Below, piece by piece: positions 34,862 through 46,359 of a stretch of 64,000 nt of DNA. This DNA is from Cryptomeria japonica (lineage: Eukaryota; Streptophyta; Pinopsida; Cupressales; Cupressaceae). Numbering within the stretch: position 1 is the stretch's first letter; each line of letters begins with the position of its first letter. Below the pieces are notes generated by a model. It searched no databases, was not told the DNA's origin, and worked only from the letters and a program-made list of their open reading frames with translations. A program made the translations under genes and the position numbers. Location: contig NC_081414.1 of assembly GCF_030272615.1 (NCBI RefSeq), positions 526,113,137-526,177,136 on the forward strand, given 5' to 3'.

Positions 34862-34920
34862 TTAGGGTTTGTGCCCTAATGGTGATGCATTTATTATGGT
34901 AGGTAGGAGCATATTTAAAA
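34862..34920 (+). promoter_or_regulatory. Possible promoter of the B cargo ORF
   Basis: TTAGGGTTT (34861-34869) is followed about 40 bases later by CATATTTAAAAG (34909-34920), a TATA-like word, then about 265 bases to the ATG at 35185. The arrangement is the same as in the antisense gene of A1. The TATA word is weak, so this is a candidate only. Confidence 0.4.
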
Positions 34921-36744
34921 GTGACTTTCGTCGTTATTTTTACTTACCTATTTTCAAAGAAGATTTTTTCTAGCTTGAGTAGAGCAACAAGAGCAATTCA
35001 TCTTGCATTTGACAGAATTTGGGAAGATATCTTGCACAAGATTTTGCAATCATTCAGAGTGGAAGTCAGAGTGGTAAACCAAGCTTTTGGAGGAGTGTGT
35101 TCGAATTCGACATAGGCAAACTCTAGTTTGGAATAAAAAGGTATTTTTCATCGAATCACTCTCATCATTTGAAATTATCTAGATATGGCTTCTACATCTA
35201 AAATCCCTTCTAGTTCTACCGAACCTGAGGAATCATTTGAGTTTCTTAGGAAGAAGGTGAAATATAATGTCCTATCTCAAATTCCCACCAGAGTCATTGT
35301 TGAAGGGGATGTCTCAGGATATATTGACTGCAAACTGGAAGACCTAGGGTCTCTAGTGATTCACTTCTAGTTGAGTCTATTCTGTGGAGATGATAAGAAG
35401 ATTAAACCTGAGTACAACGTAATTGAGAAAAAGAAATTTCACAATGTAGTATATTTTCTCAAGGAATTTACAGAAGAACACATTAGGATTATTCTAAGTA
35501 GGGTTCATGGTGACAAGATGTACCTTGAGTGAACCCATGATATTACACCGGAGGCAATTCATGTCGTGACTAATTTCTGCAATATTGGGGAAGACCCTGT
35601 TCTTCGCAAGATCACCAAAACCAAAATGATAGAGCTCATCAGTTCTGTGAGTGACCAACGGGCAATGACTATAAGCACCATAAAAGATGACTTGGTGAAA
35701 TATGCATGCATGGTAATCGGGTGTTGTCTTCAAAATCTGATTCCCTTTAACATCCTCAAATTAATATGGTTTAAAGCTTGATACAAAAGAGATATCAAAG
35801 ATAAGGAAATTTTCAAGGCAACATATGACAAGGTTTCGATAGACCTTCTACACTTCAGGCTTCCTCGGAGCCCAGGTGGGTATACCTTTGTGAATTAAAT
35901 TCACACTTTCGAACATAAACCCACAACAAACCAGTCCAGAAAACCAGTGGATTTATTCACCTTGAAACCAACTGAAAACAAAGGATAGGAATTGTACTTA
36001 ATCTCAGCATTTCGATCAACAAAGCATGCAATAAACAACTTCAATTAATACCAGTGCCTTATCCAAGGTCACAGAGTCATCTAAACTCAGATAAAACTCC
36101 TTAAACAACACATCTTTATATTACCCATCGGTTTGGTTTCTATTAATCCTTATATATGCTTGACACATACAAGAATTCAAGCATTCCAAACTAAGCTATG
36201 GTCCTCAGAATTCAAAGTTCCTCCCAAATAAATTACTGATATGAGTGATCTCGCGTATTTAATCTCCCTCCTAAAGAGAAAAGCTAACAAACACTTATAC
36301 TAAAATTGCTTTGCAATTCCATTCAGACGGAACAACCCTGGATTATTCAGAATGAAAACAATAAACAAACTTATGAACGAACTTGAAGCCAACACAAAGC
36401 TTTACTCAAAACCGATGGCCTATATATTGATATCAAGTTCAAGAAATATTACAATAAATTCTGATTCTCCATTAAACTTAGAAAAGCTCAGATAAATTTC
36501 TGCAACGTTTTCTTACAAAATTTTGTTATCCCCCTTCCTCTAGTCCTGGTATCCATTTATAACAACATGGATGCACAAAGCTTCGGACCTTTCGAGGAGA
36601 GTTTGTTACAATCATTTCTTTTCAAAAATTAAGAGATTACAAGTTTTCTGCAAAAAACAGTTACAAGCTCTTTTCAGCCTCTGCAGTTTGTTCAATAGGC
36701 TGTTCGGTTACAACCTCTTTTGTCTTTTCAGGGGTGCTCTCCAA

Positions 36745-39700
36745 CTATTCCGGATCATGGGTGGCATACTTAATTTCCCACTCACAATATATCTCTTTTG
36801 TCGGCCATGAAAAATTAATCACATCAGCTTTATTTTTAGTCAACCTTTTCCAAGAATTCCTTAGTTTGTTGACTTCTGAATTAAGAAAACCATAATGTGA
36901 CTTAATTTTTTCTATTTCTTGTATTGTCACGACAAAGAAAGAAGTATCATCAAGATCAATGATTCCTTTGACTCTTGCTGACAATTTGGCTTCTATCTCC
37001 TTAAGCCATATCTACTTATCTTTTAACTGATCCGGATTAGCAAAAACTCCTGGGAGCAACTCAAAAACTTGATCAGTGTATTCCTTCTTAAGCAATTTAA
37101 CCCTTCTATCCACATTATCCACCTCTATTGCCAATTGCATTAAGACCTTAGCGACATCAGAAGTGGATTTGATAATGGGATTAGCTCTTGCTTCATCACA
37201 GGATACACACATGAACTCTAGATCTTGCTCCCTAGGTCTCCATCTGTCAAAAATGGGTGTCAAAATTGCCTTGTCTCTTCTCAGCTCATTCCACATCTCC
37301 ATAATTTTTCCCACATTGTTGTAAAGCAATGAGACATTTATCGTATCTGCAAAACTGGAGATTGTGGCCCTTACCTTTTCCTCATATTTCCCTGCATATA
37401 AGGCCTGAGCCTGTTTCAGGTTTTCTAGTTCTTGAGGAGTAATCTCAATCATTTGAGAGATGGAGGGTGCTGGAGATGGTGGAAATTCGATGATGGGACT
37501 AGTGGGTGGAGGTCTTACAGGAGAAGAGGAAATCATCAGTGTTGAAGACTCACCTTGTTGGTGCTATCCCATCAACTGGCTTTGCAATTTAGCAATAATG
37601 CTATCTTTACCTCTCACCTCCTCCTTGGCATTGTTATAGGCCTTCAAAACTATTTCCAACTTAATTTGGAGGGCCTCCTTTTCTTTAAGTTCCTTCTCAG
37701 CCACTGCAACACTGAATTTTGCAGTTTCTAGCATAGTGCTAGCAGCCTCTACTACCCCTGTACTCTGTACTCTTTTTACCATCATTCCACCAAGGTAACT
37801 TGACCTTGAGGTGTCTTTGCCTTTCTTGCTCTCATTCCTCTTGAGAGACCACATAACTAACGCAGCATTATCCTTATTGAACGTAACTCCTTCCATGGGT
37901 TTGGTCTCTTTTCTTACTGCATCTAACACCAGGGCATCTGCAATATCCCACTCTGGTAAGATTAGCACTCCAGCTTGTGCTACCATATCCCTTCCCTGCT
38001 CAGGGGTGATGGTTTTGAATTCCTCTATCATCTCTTGTTTTATTTCTTCCTCCACTGAGGCTGGATCTTTATTGGGCTGCTCAGCCTTTCTTGTCTCACA
38101 TCTAGCATTATATCTATCTATATGCTGTTTCCAAATGAATTGCATAAATGCTTCCGATGTGACAAAGTTGTCATCAGCTAAAAAGGCACTACTTGCCTTT
38201 TTTATCTCAGGATCCCATTCCTGGCCTTTGAGCTCAGTGGAGGTAATGTCCATTTCAGCATCAATGGGCTCTTCTGGCATCCCTTCCTCCACTTCATCAT
38301 AGGTGTATGCGATTTCACCTAAGCTACCCAACTGCAAGAGGTATTCAGCTGCTGCTTGTTCATCTCCTATATGGATAGGGGATTGGGATGGGGAATACAA
38401 AGGTGTATCTGATTGCACTTCCTTCCCCACCCTTTGCTTCTTTGGGCTATCTTGGATGTCAATGACATCTTGTATCTTCCTCTTTCCTTTGGATGTAGAG
38501 GGCTCCCCTGTTGTAGGCACTAGCATTATGTAACCTGATTTCTTGTGCAATGTGTAATCACCAGGAGGAACTGCTTTGCTGGAAGCTGACCTGCTTAGGA
38601 TCATTCTAGCTTTTTCATGGTTGCTCTTAATCACAACTTCCCTCTTCTCCTTCAGTGTTTGCATCACATCTTCAAAGCAAACAATCAAAAATTTTATTTT
38701 TTCTTCCAATGGGAAGAAGCTAGATAATGGGTCATAGCTAGCATCAAATTGATGCACAAAATGCAAGGCTTTCTTATAAGCCACCCACTTTTCTTTCCTT
38801 AATTCCTGCTCATCTAGATCAAACTCATTTTTGATGAGGTCTTGAGGAAATTGGAATTGATGAGGCCTACCTCTGCATGCTACCTTCTTCCTAAACACAC
38901 CGTTGAAGAAGTCCTCTGGATCAGCACACCTGGACACTGCAGTGGATAAATGATAAGGTTTGAGGAAATCCTCAAAGCAATTCCAGCCTCCCTTTGTTAT
39001 TACGAATTGGTGGGCTATGGTAGTTGCAGGGAAAATAGTCCCTTTACCTCTGCCTGTTAACTCTGCCTCTTGTAGGCTACCAATTTGCCTAAGGATTTCC
39101 GCTATTCCCACTTTGAGAGGGACTTGGTAAGGTAGCCAAAATGGAGTACCCCTGAAACCAAAAACTCCAAAAACTATGGAGACTGGATATAAATAGATGT
39201 CGCCCCAGTTATGAACAATTTTGATGTTCTCTGCGAATTCTTTTGGCCTTATGAATTCCAGAAGAACCTTGGGGACTCTTGGGTTATCAGAGCAGAGGAG
39301 AGTCCTTATTTTGGATGCAAAATATTTATCAAACTTTAGGAAACTAGCATCCTCTCTGTCCCATGACAACACAGTACTCCATAATTGTACTGGCATTTTT
39401 TCTCCTTCCTTCTCCTTAACTAGGTCTAGTCCACTGGCGAAATAATCACCACCTTTGAAAAGAAAAAGGTGCATTAAGAGCGAATGCCATCCGAAAGGTC
39501 TGATCACCTTTCCATTCTTTATTCCTATCAACCCTCCATGGACAACATCGGCAATGAAAGAGGCGTAATCAAATGTGATAGCAAGAGAAGGATTCAAAAT
39601 CTGGGCAATCATTAGCAAGTAATGATTGGGCATATCTGCTTCAGCATCCTCTCTTAGAACTTGACAAAGTGCCCAATACATCCCTTTAGCCCTCAGGGTA

Positions 39701-40304
39701 AACATACTTAATGAGAAGGGCTCTTGCATGTTGGGTCCTACAACTGCTAACCCTCCTATTTTCACAAAAAGTTCCTTGAGAGGCCCATTCCTAAGATGAC
39801 TCCTCTGTGCACTGTAAAATTGGGCTAATGCTGTGAAATTTATAGGTTCCAGGAAATTTGTGAACTCATTAAGTCCAAATGGTGTCCTAAATTCTTTAGC
39901 ATTAATTTCCACAAGGGTTTTCCCATTTACATCCCGGATGCATCTTGTTACTGGATCATAATTTAATGCCATTTGGGTTAGTAGGTCTGTATCCATGAAT
40001 ACCCCTGGGACTACTAACTTCCCAACATCTAGTTCCTAGATACTGTTTTGAGGAGCAGGAGAATTTCTCATTCCGAATCCAACTTTAAATAACCCCAACC
40101 CGGACAGCCCAACCTGTGGGTCTCTCAGCCAATTACCTTTGTCATACAACCCTTCTCCTATTTTCAGACGGGGAGCCCTGAAACCAAAAACTCTTTGGCC
40201 TTTGATGCCTGATTGGTTGATAATGTTAACTGCTCTAAAAAATCATCACATACACTTCTTTCTAAATAGTTAACCTTGCCGGAAAATTCCCTTTTAGGAG
40301 CCAT
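36745..40304 (-). pseudogene. LTR-encoded cargo ORF of C, left copy (best preserved)
   Basis: The ATG at 40304 has a good plant context (CAAAATGGC). The first 30 codons (MAPKREFSGKVNYLERSVCD) need one frameshift in a T-run near 40245 and one TAG near 40037 to join the main part; both defects are also in the right copy. From MDTDLLTQMALNYDPVTRCI (39996) 810 codons are open to 37564. A TAG at 37567 (Gln in the right copy) and one at 37012 (Arg in the right copy) interrupt the rest, which ends at 36745. The protein has a globular head of about 450 residues (EFRTPFGLNEFTNFLEP, ADVVHGGLIGIKNGKV, HSLLMHLFLFKGGDYF), a nuclear-type basic patch (GKRKIQDVIDIQDSPKKQRVG) and helical, coiled-coil C-terminal parts. 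I cannot name its family. Confidence 0.75.
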
Positions 40305-40893
40305 TTTGAAAATGTATTGAAATGAATATCACTCTTAAAGAATCCTGCAACAAAAGAATTCTTACTTAGAACACCACACAAGAATTGCTACAAAAATATG
40401 AGAGAACCTGATCTTTGCTTGAAGGAATTTTTTTCTGCAACTGAACCATCTTACTCTGGATATGAAGGAGATAACTCTGCGTCTGCTCTTCTCCAAATTT
40501 TTTTAAAAGATATCTTCGCTTGGTAGTTAGGAAATCAAATATTTGTACTCAGGGCCTTAACTGTAACATTGATTCCGCATGCTCCGGTCGTCCCTTTGAA
40601 ATTGAATTCATACGAGAATTCATATTTTTCGCTCCAACGGGTCACAACATTCCTGCAACTGTTCCATTTTTCTCTTTCGCAACTTCGCGAAGCATAACCA
40701 TTGGGCAGCTTAGTCATGCGAAATAGCGCCAACCGTTCGATCAAAATAAACTTGATTGAACATTAGATTAACTGATGGCTTTTAGCCTTTTTCTGGGTCC
40801 TGCTTTTTTATTGCCTGCATAATACCACGTGGCATCGAATCATTGGCCTTGAAATTCCCTTCGCGTTCTACTTGATACTGGCTGCGTGTCTTT

Positions 40894-40901
40894 CTTTTAT
40901 A
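40894..40901 (-). promoter_or_regulatory. TATA box in C 3' LTR
   Basis: TATAAAAG on the minus strand (in CGGTATAAAAGAAAGACACG) lies between the 278-bp array and the ORF, about 590 bases upstream of the ATG at 40304. The copy in the other LTR is at 56016-56009. Position fits the core promoter of the LTR. Confidence 0.6.
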
Positions 40902-40939
40902 CCGACATTTCCACCTTGGCGGGCCCACACTTTCTTCTT

Positions 40940-42060
40940 TGACCACGTATCATCATGACACGTGGACGGTTCTCGTTCATTCTCGCTATTTCGCGGGTAT
41001 AAAGAGTGAGCACTGTACCCTTGCGAAATAGCACTGGCCGTTGGATCATCTCTGAAGTTGATCGGCATTTAATCCTTCGAGAAGGCTCGCACAAATGGTG
41101 GGCCCGCTGACTCGTCATGAACACCTGGCATTCAGTCACCTGCGGAGCTGACTCGTCACTCTGTCATTCGCCAGAAGGAAACCACAGGGGCCCCACTTTC
41201 ATCTCAACAACCCTATAGTCCAGGTCATCATCATGACACATGGACGGTTCTCGTTCATTGTCGCTATTTCGCGGGTATAAAGAGTGAGCACTTTACCCTT
41301 GCAAAATAGCACCGGCCGTTGGATCATCTCTGAAGTTGATCGACATTTAATCCTCTGAGAAGGCTCTTAGGAATGGTGGGCCCGCTGACTCGTTATGAAC
41401 ACCTGAGACCCAGTCACTTGCGGAGCTGACTCGTCACTTTGTCATTCGCCAGAAGGAAACCACGGGGGCCCCACTTTTGTCTCAACAGCCCTATAGTCTA
41501 GGTCATCATCATGACACGTGGACGGTTCTCGTTCATTCTCGCTATTTCGCGGGTATAAAGAGTGAGCACTTTACCCTTGCGAAATAGCGCCGACTGTTGG
41601 ATCATCTCTGAAGTTGATCGGCATTTAATCCTCCGAGAAGGCTCTCAGGAATGGTGGGCTTGTTGACTCATCATGAACACCTGGCACCCAGTCGCCTGTG
41701 GAGTTGACTCGTCACTCTGTCATTCGCCAGAAGGAAACCACGGGGGCCCCACTTTCATCTCAACAGCCCTATAGTCCAGGTCATCATCATGACACGTGGA
41801 CAGTTCTTGTTCATTCTCGCTATTTCGCGGGTATAAAGAGTGAGCACTTTACCCTTGTGAAATAGCGCCAGTCGTTGGATCATCTCTGAAGTTGATCGGC
41901 ATTTAATCCTCCGAGAAGGCTCTCAGGAATGGTGGGCCCGCTGACTCGTCATGAACACCTGGCACCCAGTCACTTGCGTAGCTGACTCGTCACTCTGTCA
42001 TTCGCCAGAAGGAAACCACGGGGGCCCCACTTTCATCTCAATAGCCCTATAGTCCAGGTC
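40940..42060 (-). repeat. 278-bp tandem array in C 3' LTR (4 units)
   Basis: TCGCTATTTCGCGGG begins at 40983, 41261, 41539 and 41817, exactly 278 bases apart. Each unit has a G-box-like word (GACACGTGGACGG), an inverted repeat with arms CGCTATTTCGC and GCGAAATAGCG, and CCACGGGGGCCCCAC. It lies upstream of the TATA box in the element's own sense and may act as an enhancer array. Short minus-strand ORFs in it repeat with the unit and are not genes. Confidence 0.9.
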
Positions 42061-42464
42061 ATCATCATCTATGACTTGACTCACCTCCAGGGCCCACCTC
42101 TCAGCTTTTTAATCCTGACCCGCTGACTGTTGTCTTCAAGTGCCATGTGCCGCCATTTTACTCGCTGTCAACAACTAGCTGGACTATCTATGTGGCATGG
42201 CATGTGGTTTTTGCAACTTCACGGGTTTTAAACTACGCGCAACTTCACCTAGCAAAATAGCGCGAACCGTAGATTAATCCTGGAGATGCGCACTAGTTAT
42301 CGGGCCCGACAACTTTAGAAGAAAAATACACAAGGCATAAAATTTTTGATTAATCAACATAACCAACCTAGGCAAACAACAAGGGGGAACACATCTTACG
42401 ACCCTACGACCCATTACTTAAGTGAATAAAGTAACGACAGATTAGAAACCAGAGGGTTTAAAAC

Positions 42465-44069
42465 TGTAGCGTCATAAATTGTACGCACTTGCTAGGGTGG
42501 TACAATTTCACACCTAGTTTAGCACCCGCCTTGGCGCATTTTGCATTTTGCATTGCATTTCCCCTTTAGCACTTAATTAATCAAATTAATTAGGTCTAAG
42601 GTTCTATTTTATCATCTCCCTATCATAAAGTTGGGCCCTTTTCATTAAAGTGTGCCCCTTTCATTTTATTCTTCCAATACATCATTTAATCAAAAACCCT
42701 AATTAGGTCCTATTTTGAACTTGGGGGCTTGATTTCGGGGGTCAAAACATCTCGAAATCAGCTGTAACTTCGGGATTCTCTCTAAAATCATCATATCCGA
42801 CGACCCTGAAAATTTGGTGAAAAGTTGTCAGGACCATGGCGCCCGGCGTGCACATGGTCCCGGACATTTTTCCCGAAATTTTAGGAGCGTGATCCAATCA
42901 TAAAATAAAGCTTAACCCCAAGAAATTGGTGGGATATTCAATCTCTAGGTCGGCCAAAAGTTGGAATTAAGACCTAGGGTTTCATATATAAGAGCTCTCT
43001 TTCTTCATTTGAAAGAATGAGAATTTTGGTTTTCAGGGACCTTCTATGCAGTGAAAGAGTAGATCTTTAAAGACTTCAACAACATTCAACCTCCATCCAT
43101 CAAGAATTCATCAATTTCATTCATCCATTTAGGGCTTTGAAGACATTGAAGAGCAATAGGGGATCACCGACTGAAGATTGGCTTGTACCCCTCCCTTGGG
43201 GGTTGGGTATGATTTCATGTTGTTTTCATGTCTTTGCATAAGCCTCATTATATCACTTGTATTCATGCTTTAGGTCTCTTTACATCCTGATTTGGAGCAT
43301 TTACATTATCATTTACAAGCAATTAGGGTTTACTTTCTAGGTTGCTCTAGCTTGCTTACTTGCATTTTAGGATCTTGCACACACACAAGATCTGCACACA
43401 CACTACTTTTACAATACAACTTGGCTATTCGTGGAGGTGGAAATCACCAAAGCGGGGGTTTGACTAAGGCAAAACCCTATATAGCCACCTACAACCCTTT
43501 TCAGATATAAGAGAAAATTTCTGAATTCGAAGGACGCCGCAAGTTGCAGATCCGACAGGAGCGGACCGAGACAGAACTTCACACCAAATTCCAACCCAGA
43601 AAGCTAGGACAGGGGTGTGGGGCACCCTGGTCCTGCCAGGACAGGGGCGCTGGGTGCCCTGGTCCTTGTCCATTTCAGTGAATTTTGGCAGTTTCAGAGG
43701 TAGCAGCTTCAGTATTTCAGGCCTCTGGTTTCAGCGACAGATCTTGCAGAATAGAATCCATTCAAGGTACACATTTACATTTCTCCTCTTATCCTTACAA
43801 TTGTTCATCATTAAATCTCAATTCTACAATCTTGTGCTCAAAGTTACTAGTTCATACTTACACTTTAGGGTTAATAGTTGAACTTGCATCATTCTATCTA
43901 TCATTTGCAACAAAGGAATAGAAATCCTAATAGGTAGCCCGTGGCTCTCTCTTCCACAAAAAGAAGTAGCCAATTGTGTGATACCTCTAGGCTCTTTCGT
44001 ATTCCACAAGTGTGTGATTGAAAGTGAGATTAGGACATGTTTGCTTAGTGTCACTTTTTCCCCCACACA
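42465..44069 (+). mobile_element. Element E: solo LTR
   Basis: From TGTAGCGTCATAAATTGTACGC to TCCCCCACACA, 1,605 bases, flanked by AAAAC at 42460-42464 and 44070-44074. The right LTR of C lacks it and has a single AAAAC at 57575-57579, an empty-site control. No internal coding region is present, so it is a solo LTR left by recombination between LTRs. A TATA box on the plus strand (CATATATAAGAG) gives its orientation. It is the youngest element by nesting. Confidence 0.92.
42975..42994 (+). promoter_or_regulatory. Telobox and TATA box of E
   Basis: CTAGGGTTTCATATATAAGA: a TAGGGTTT telobox directly followed by a TATA box. It lies about 510 bases into the LTR, as expected for the end of U3. The RNA start would be near 43020. 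Confidence 0.65.
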
Positions 44070-44223
44070 AAAACAAATAAGATAGGATCTAAAATAAAAA
44101 ACCCTTAAACCCTTAAAGGCTAGAACAAAGCTGAAGCACTTGGAACTACACCCTATTCAAAAATTTCAACAAACTGTAGCCAATCATGGGAAAAGAAAAA
44201 CCCAATTTTAATCAGTGATAACA

Positions 44224-45362
44224 ATGGCTCTGACTGGGGATGGTTGATTGCGATATCAACACAAGAAAACTCAGAACTCTGGAGAAACAGACCAAAACAC
44301 AGACCAAAACCAGAAAAGCAGGAAAGAAAACAAAATATGTACAAACAAAAGACCTAGCATGCATGGACATTAAGATAAATAATGCTTCAGGAATTGTCTA
44401 TGCACTAGAAATTCCTGCATCTCATCATCCATATTTTTCAAGAAATATTAATCCTTACCATTTAAGTCACAGACCACAAAAGGACCAATCTATAATGATT
44501 CAAATTTTTTATGCTTTCCTTTATCCTATCCTTTTGCATTCCACTGAAGAACCATGTCATCAATTTGAAACTTCCTTAGTGATGTCCTTTTATCAAAAAG
44601 ATACTTTGACTGCAACTGGATCTTCTGATTTTTCTTATGGGCAGAAGTTCTAAGCTCCTCCATTTCTACAATTTGGATCATTCGGTTTTCCATTGGTGCA
44701 GATACCTCCATGTCCTCATTCTGCAAAAACTTATACACTGGAAGTAGGTTATTTACCGGCAGCTTGGCTTGGGTACCATAAACCAACTCAAAAGGTGACA
44801 TTCCGATGGATTTTTTAACTGTTATTCTATCTGCCCACAGAGCTAACTTCAACTTTTGATCCCAAGATCTTCTATTCTCCTCTAGGATTTTCTTGATGAT
44901 ATTCAACAGGCTTTTATTGCTAGTTTCTGCTTGTCCATTCCCCTGAGGGTGATAAGGTGATGAGTATGACATAAGTATACCGTGACTTTTGCAAAAACCT
45001 ACAAATTCTTCTGATCTGAAACACATAGCATTATCCATTACCAATTTTGTAGGTGTTCCAAATCTAGTCACAATATTATCCATCAAGAAATAAATGACAA
45101 TTTTACTAGTAGCTCTTCTTGTAGGGATGGCTTCTATCCATTTGGTGAAATAATCAGTGGCCACTATGATCCATCCATGGCCTCTCCCTGACTTCTCAAC
45201 AATTTCTCCAATGAAATCAATGCCCCACTGGACAAAAGGAGCTTCTATTGAGACTGGATTTAGGGGTAAGGCTCCTTCATATTTAAGCTTGGAGGAGAAT
45301 CTTTGACATGGATCACATCTCCGAACATATGCGTGGGTATCTTTAAATAAAGTGGGTTTCAT
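44224..45362 (-). pseudogene. C integrase, N-terminus deleted
   Basis: It starts abruptly at KPTLFKDTHAYVRRCDPCQRF, which is the second half of the zinc finger; the preceding His residues are missing. The core has VQWGIDFIGEI (first Asp), LVMDNAMCFRSEEF (second Asp) and HPQGNGQAETSNK (Glu). Then SPFELVYGTQAKLP and KFQIDDMVLQWNAKG to a stop at 44526, after which the frame still reads KKFESL-stop-IGPFVV and EFLVHRQFLKHYLS to a stop near 44375. The rest, to 44224, shows no gene. Confidence 0.85.
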
Positions 45363-46359
45363 ATTTTAGTTCTGCTGCTTGCAAAGATTTACTGTAGAAG
45401 GCTATGGGATGTTCATATCCTTCATTGTCCTTTTGTAATAGTATTGCAGCCACCGTGTGATATGAAGCAAAAGAAAACAGAGAAAAAGGCTTACTATAAT
45501 CAGGGGATTTCAACACTGGTGCCTCTTGGATTGCCTTTTTAATCTCATCAAAAGCTTTTGAAGCTTCTTGGTCCCACTGAAACTTTGTGTCCTTCTTAAG
45601 CAATTTGACAATAGGCTTCACTATCTCTGCGAAGTTTGCAATGAATCTCCTGACAAAATTTACTTTACCTAAAAAGGATTGAATACCTTTCACATTTTTA
45701 GGTTCAGACACCCTATTGATTGCTTCAATTCTCTCAGGGTCTATTCTTACCCCTTCCTTGGAAACTATGTGTCCCAATAAATTTCCTTCAGTGACCCCAA
45801 AATGACATTTCTTGGGATTCAGTGACACACCAAATTCCAGGGCTTTATCGAACACCTTTTCTAGATGCCCACAATGATCATCAGCTTTCTTTGAAAAACA
45901 AGTTAAATCATCTTGGTAAACCACCATGATAATATTTATGAATTCTTTAAAAGCCACATCCATAGCTCTCTGAAACGTAGCTCCTACATTTTTCAATCCA
46001 AATGGCATTCTCACATATACATAGGTTCCCCATGGAGTAGTGAAAGCTATTTTAAACTGTTCAGACTCCTTTACCAACACTTGATTATATCCTGAGAAAC
46101 CATCCATCATGGATAAAAGATCACAACCTGTCACTCTTTGTAGCATTGCTTCCATATTTGGGGATGAATAATTATCTTTTAGAGAAGCAACATTCAGATT
46201 CCTAAAATCTACACACAATCTGATGTCTCCATTCTTCTTCCTTACTGGAACCAAATTGGAGACCCATGAAGAATGCCTTATTGGTTTGATAATTCCCCCT
46301 TCTCTCAATTTGGTCAACTCTTGTTGCATTTTTGTTTCTAATAAGGGGTTGATAGGTCT
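45343..46359 (-). pseudogene. C reverse transcriptase and partial Ty3-type RNase H
   Basis: Motifs are LTKLREGGIIKPIRHSSWVSN, RLCVDFRNLNVASLKDNYSSPN, LLSMMDGFSGYNQVLVKE, MPFGLKNVGATFQRAMD, the catalytic VYQDDLTCFSK (YxDD) and LLGHIVSKEGVRIDPERIEAI. The RNase H begins PFSLFSFASYHTVAAILLQKDNEGYEHPIAFYSKSLQAAELKYE and then ends at about 45350, joined to the middle of the integrase zinc finger. The expected first Asp of the RNase H (DAS) is FAS here. One stop (46357, TAG) separates it from the segment upstream. Confidence 0.88.

Larger units (their letters stand above)
35722..44223 (-). repeat. C 3' LTR, interrupted by solo LTR E
   Basis: From TGTTGTCTTCAAAATCTG (35722) to ATCAGTGATAACA (44223). 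E (42465-44069) and one copy of AAAAC interrupt it. It pairs with 50836-57728 throughout with scattered substitutions. On the minus strand it contains, in order, a short U3 end, the 278-bp array, a TATA box, a leader of about 0.55 kb, the long ORF, and about 1 kb more. LTRs of this size are exceptional. Confidence 0.9.

Noticed and set aside
37811-38533. Plus-strand ORFs of 163 and 76 codons, repeated at 52925-53648
   Set aside because: Shadows of the LTR-encoded ORF of C on the opposite strand.
40868-41139. Minus-strand ORFs of 60-80 codons, repeated at 55983-56998
   Set aside because: They recur with the 278-bp unit and change with it; chance frames in a tandem array.
41100-42060. CRISPR-like array
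   Set aside because: Units are 278 bases long and tandem without spacers, in a plant retrotransposon; not CRISPR.
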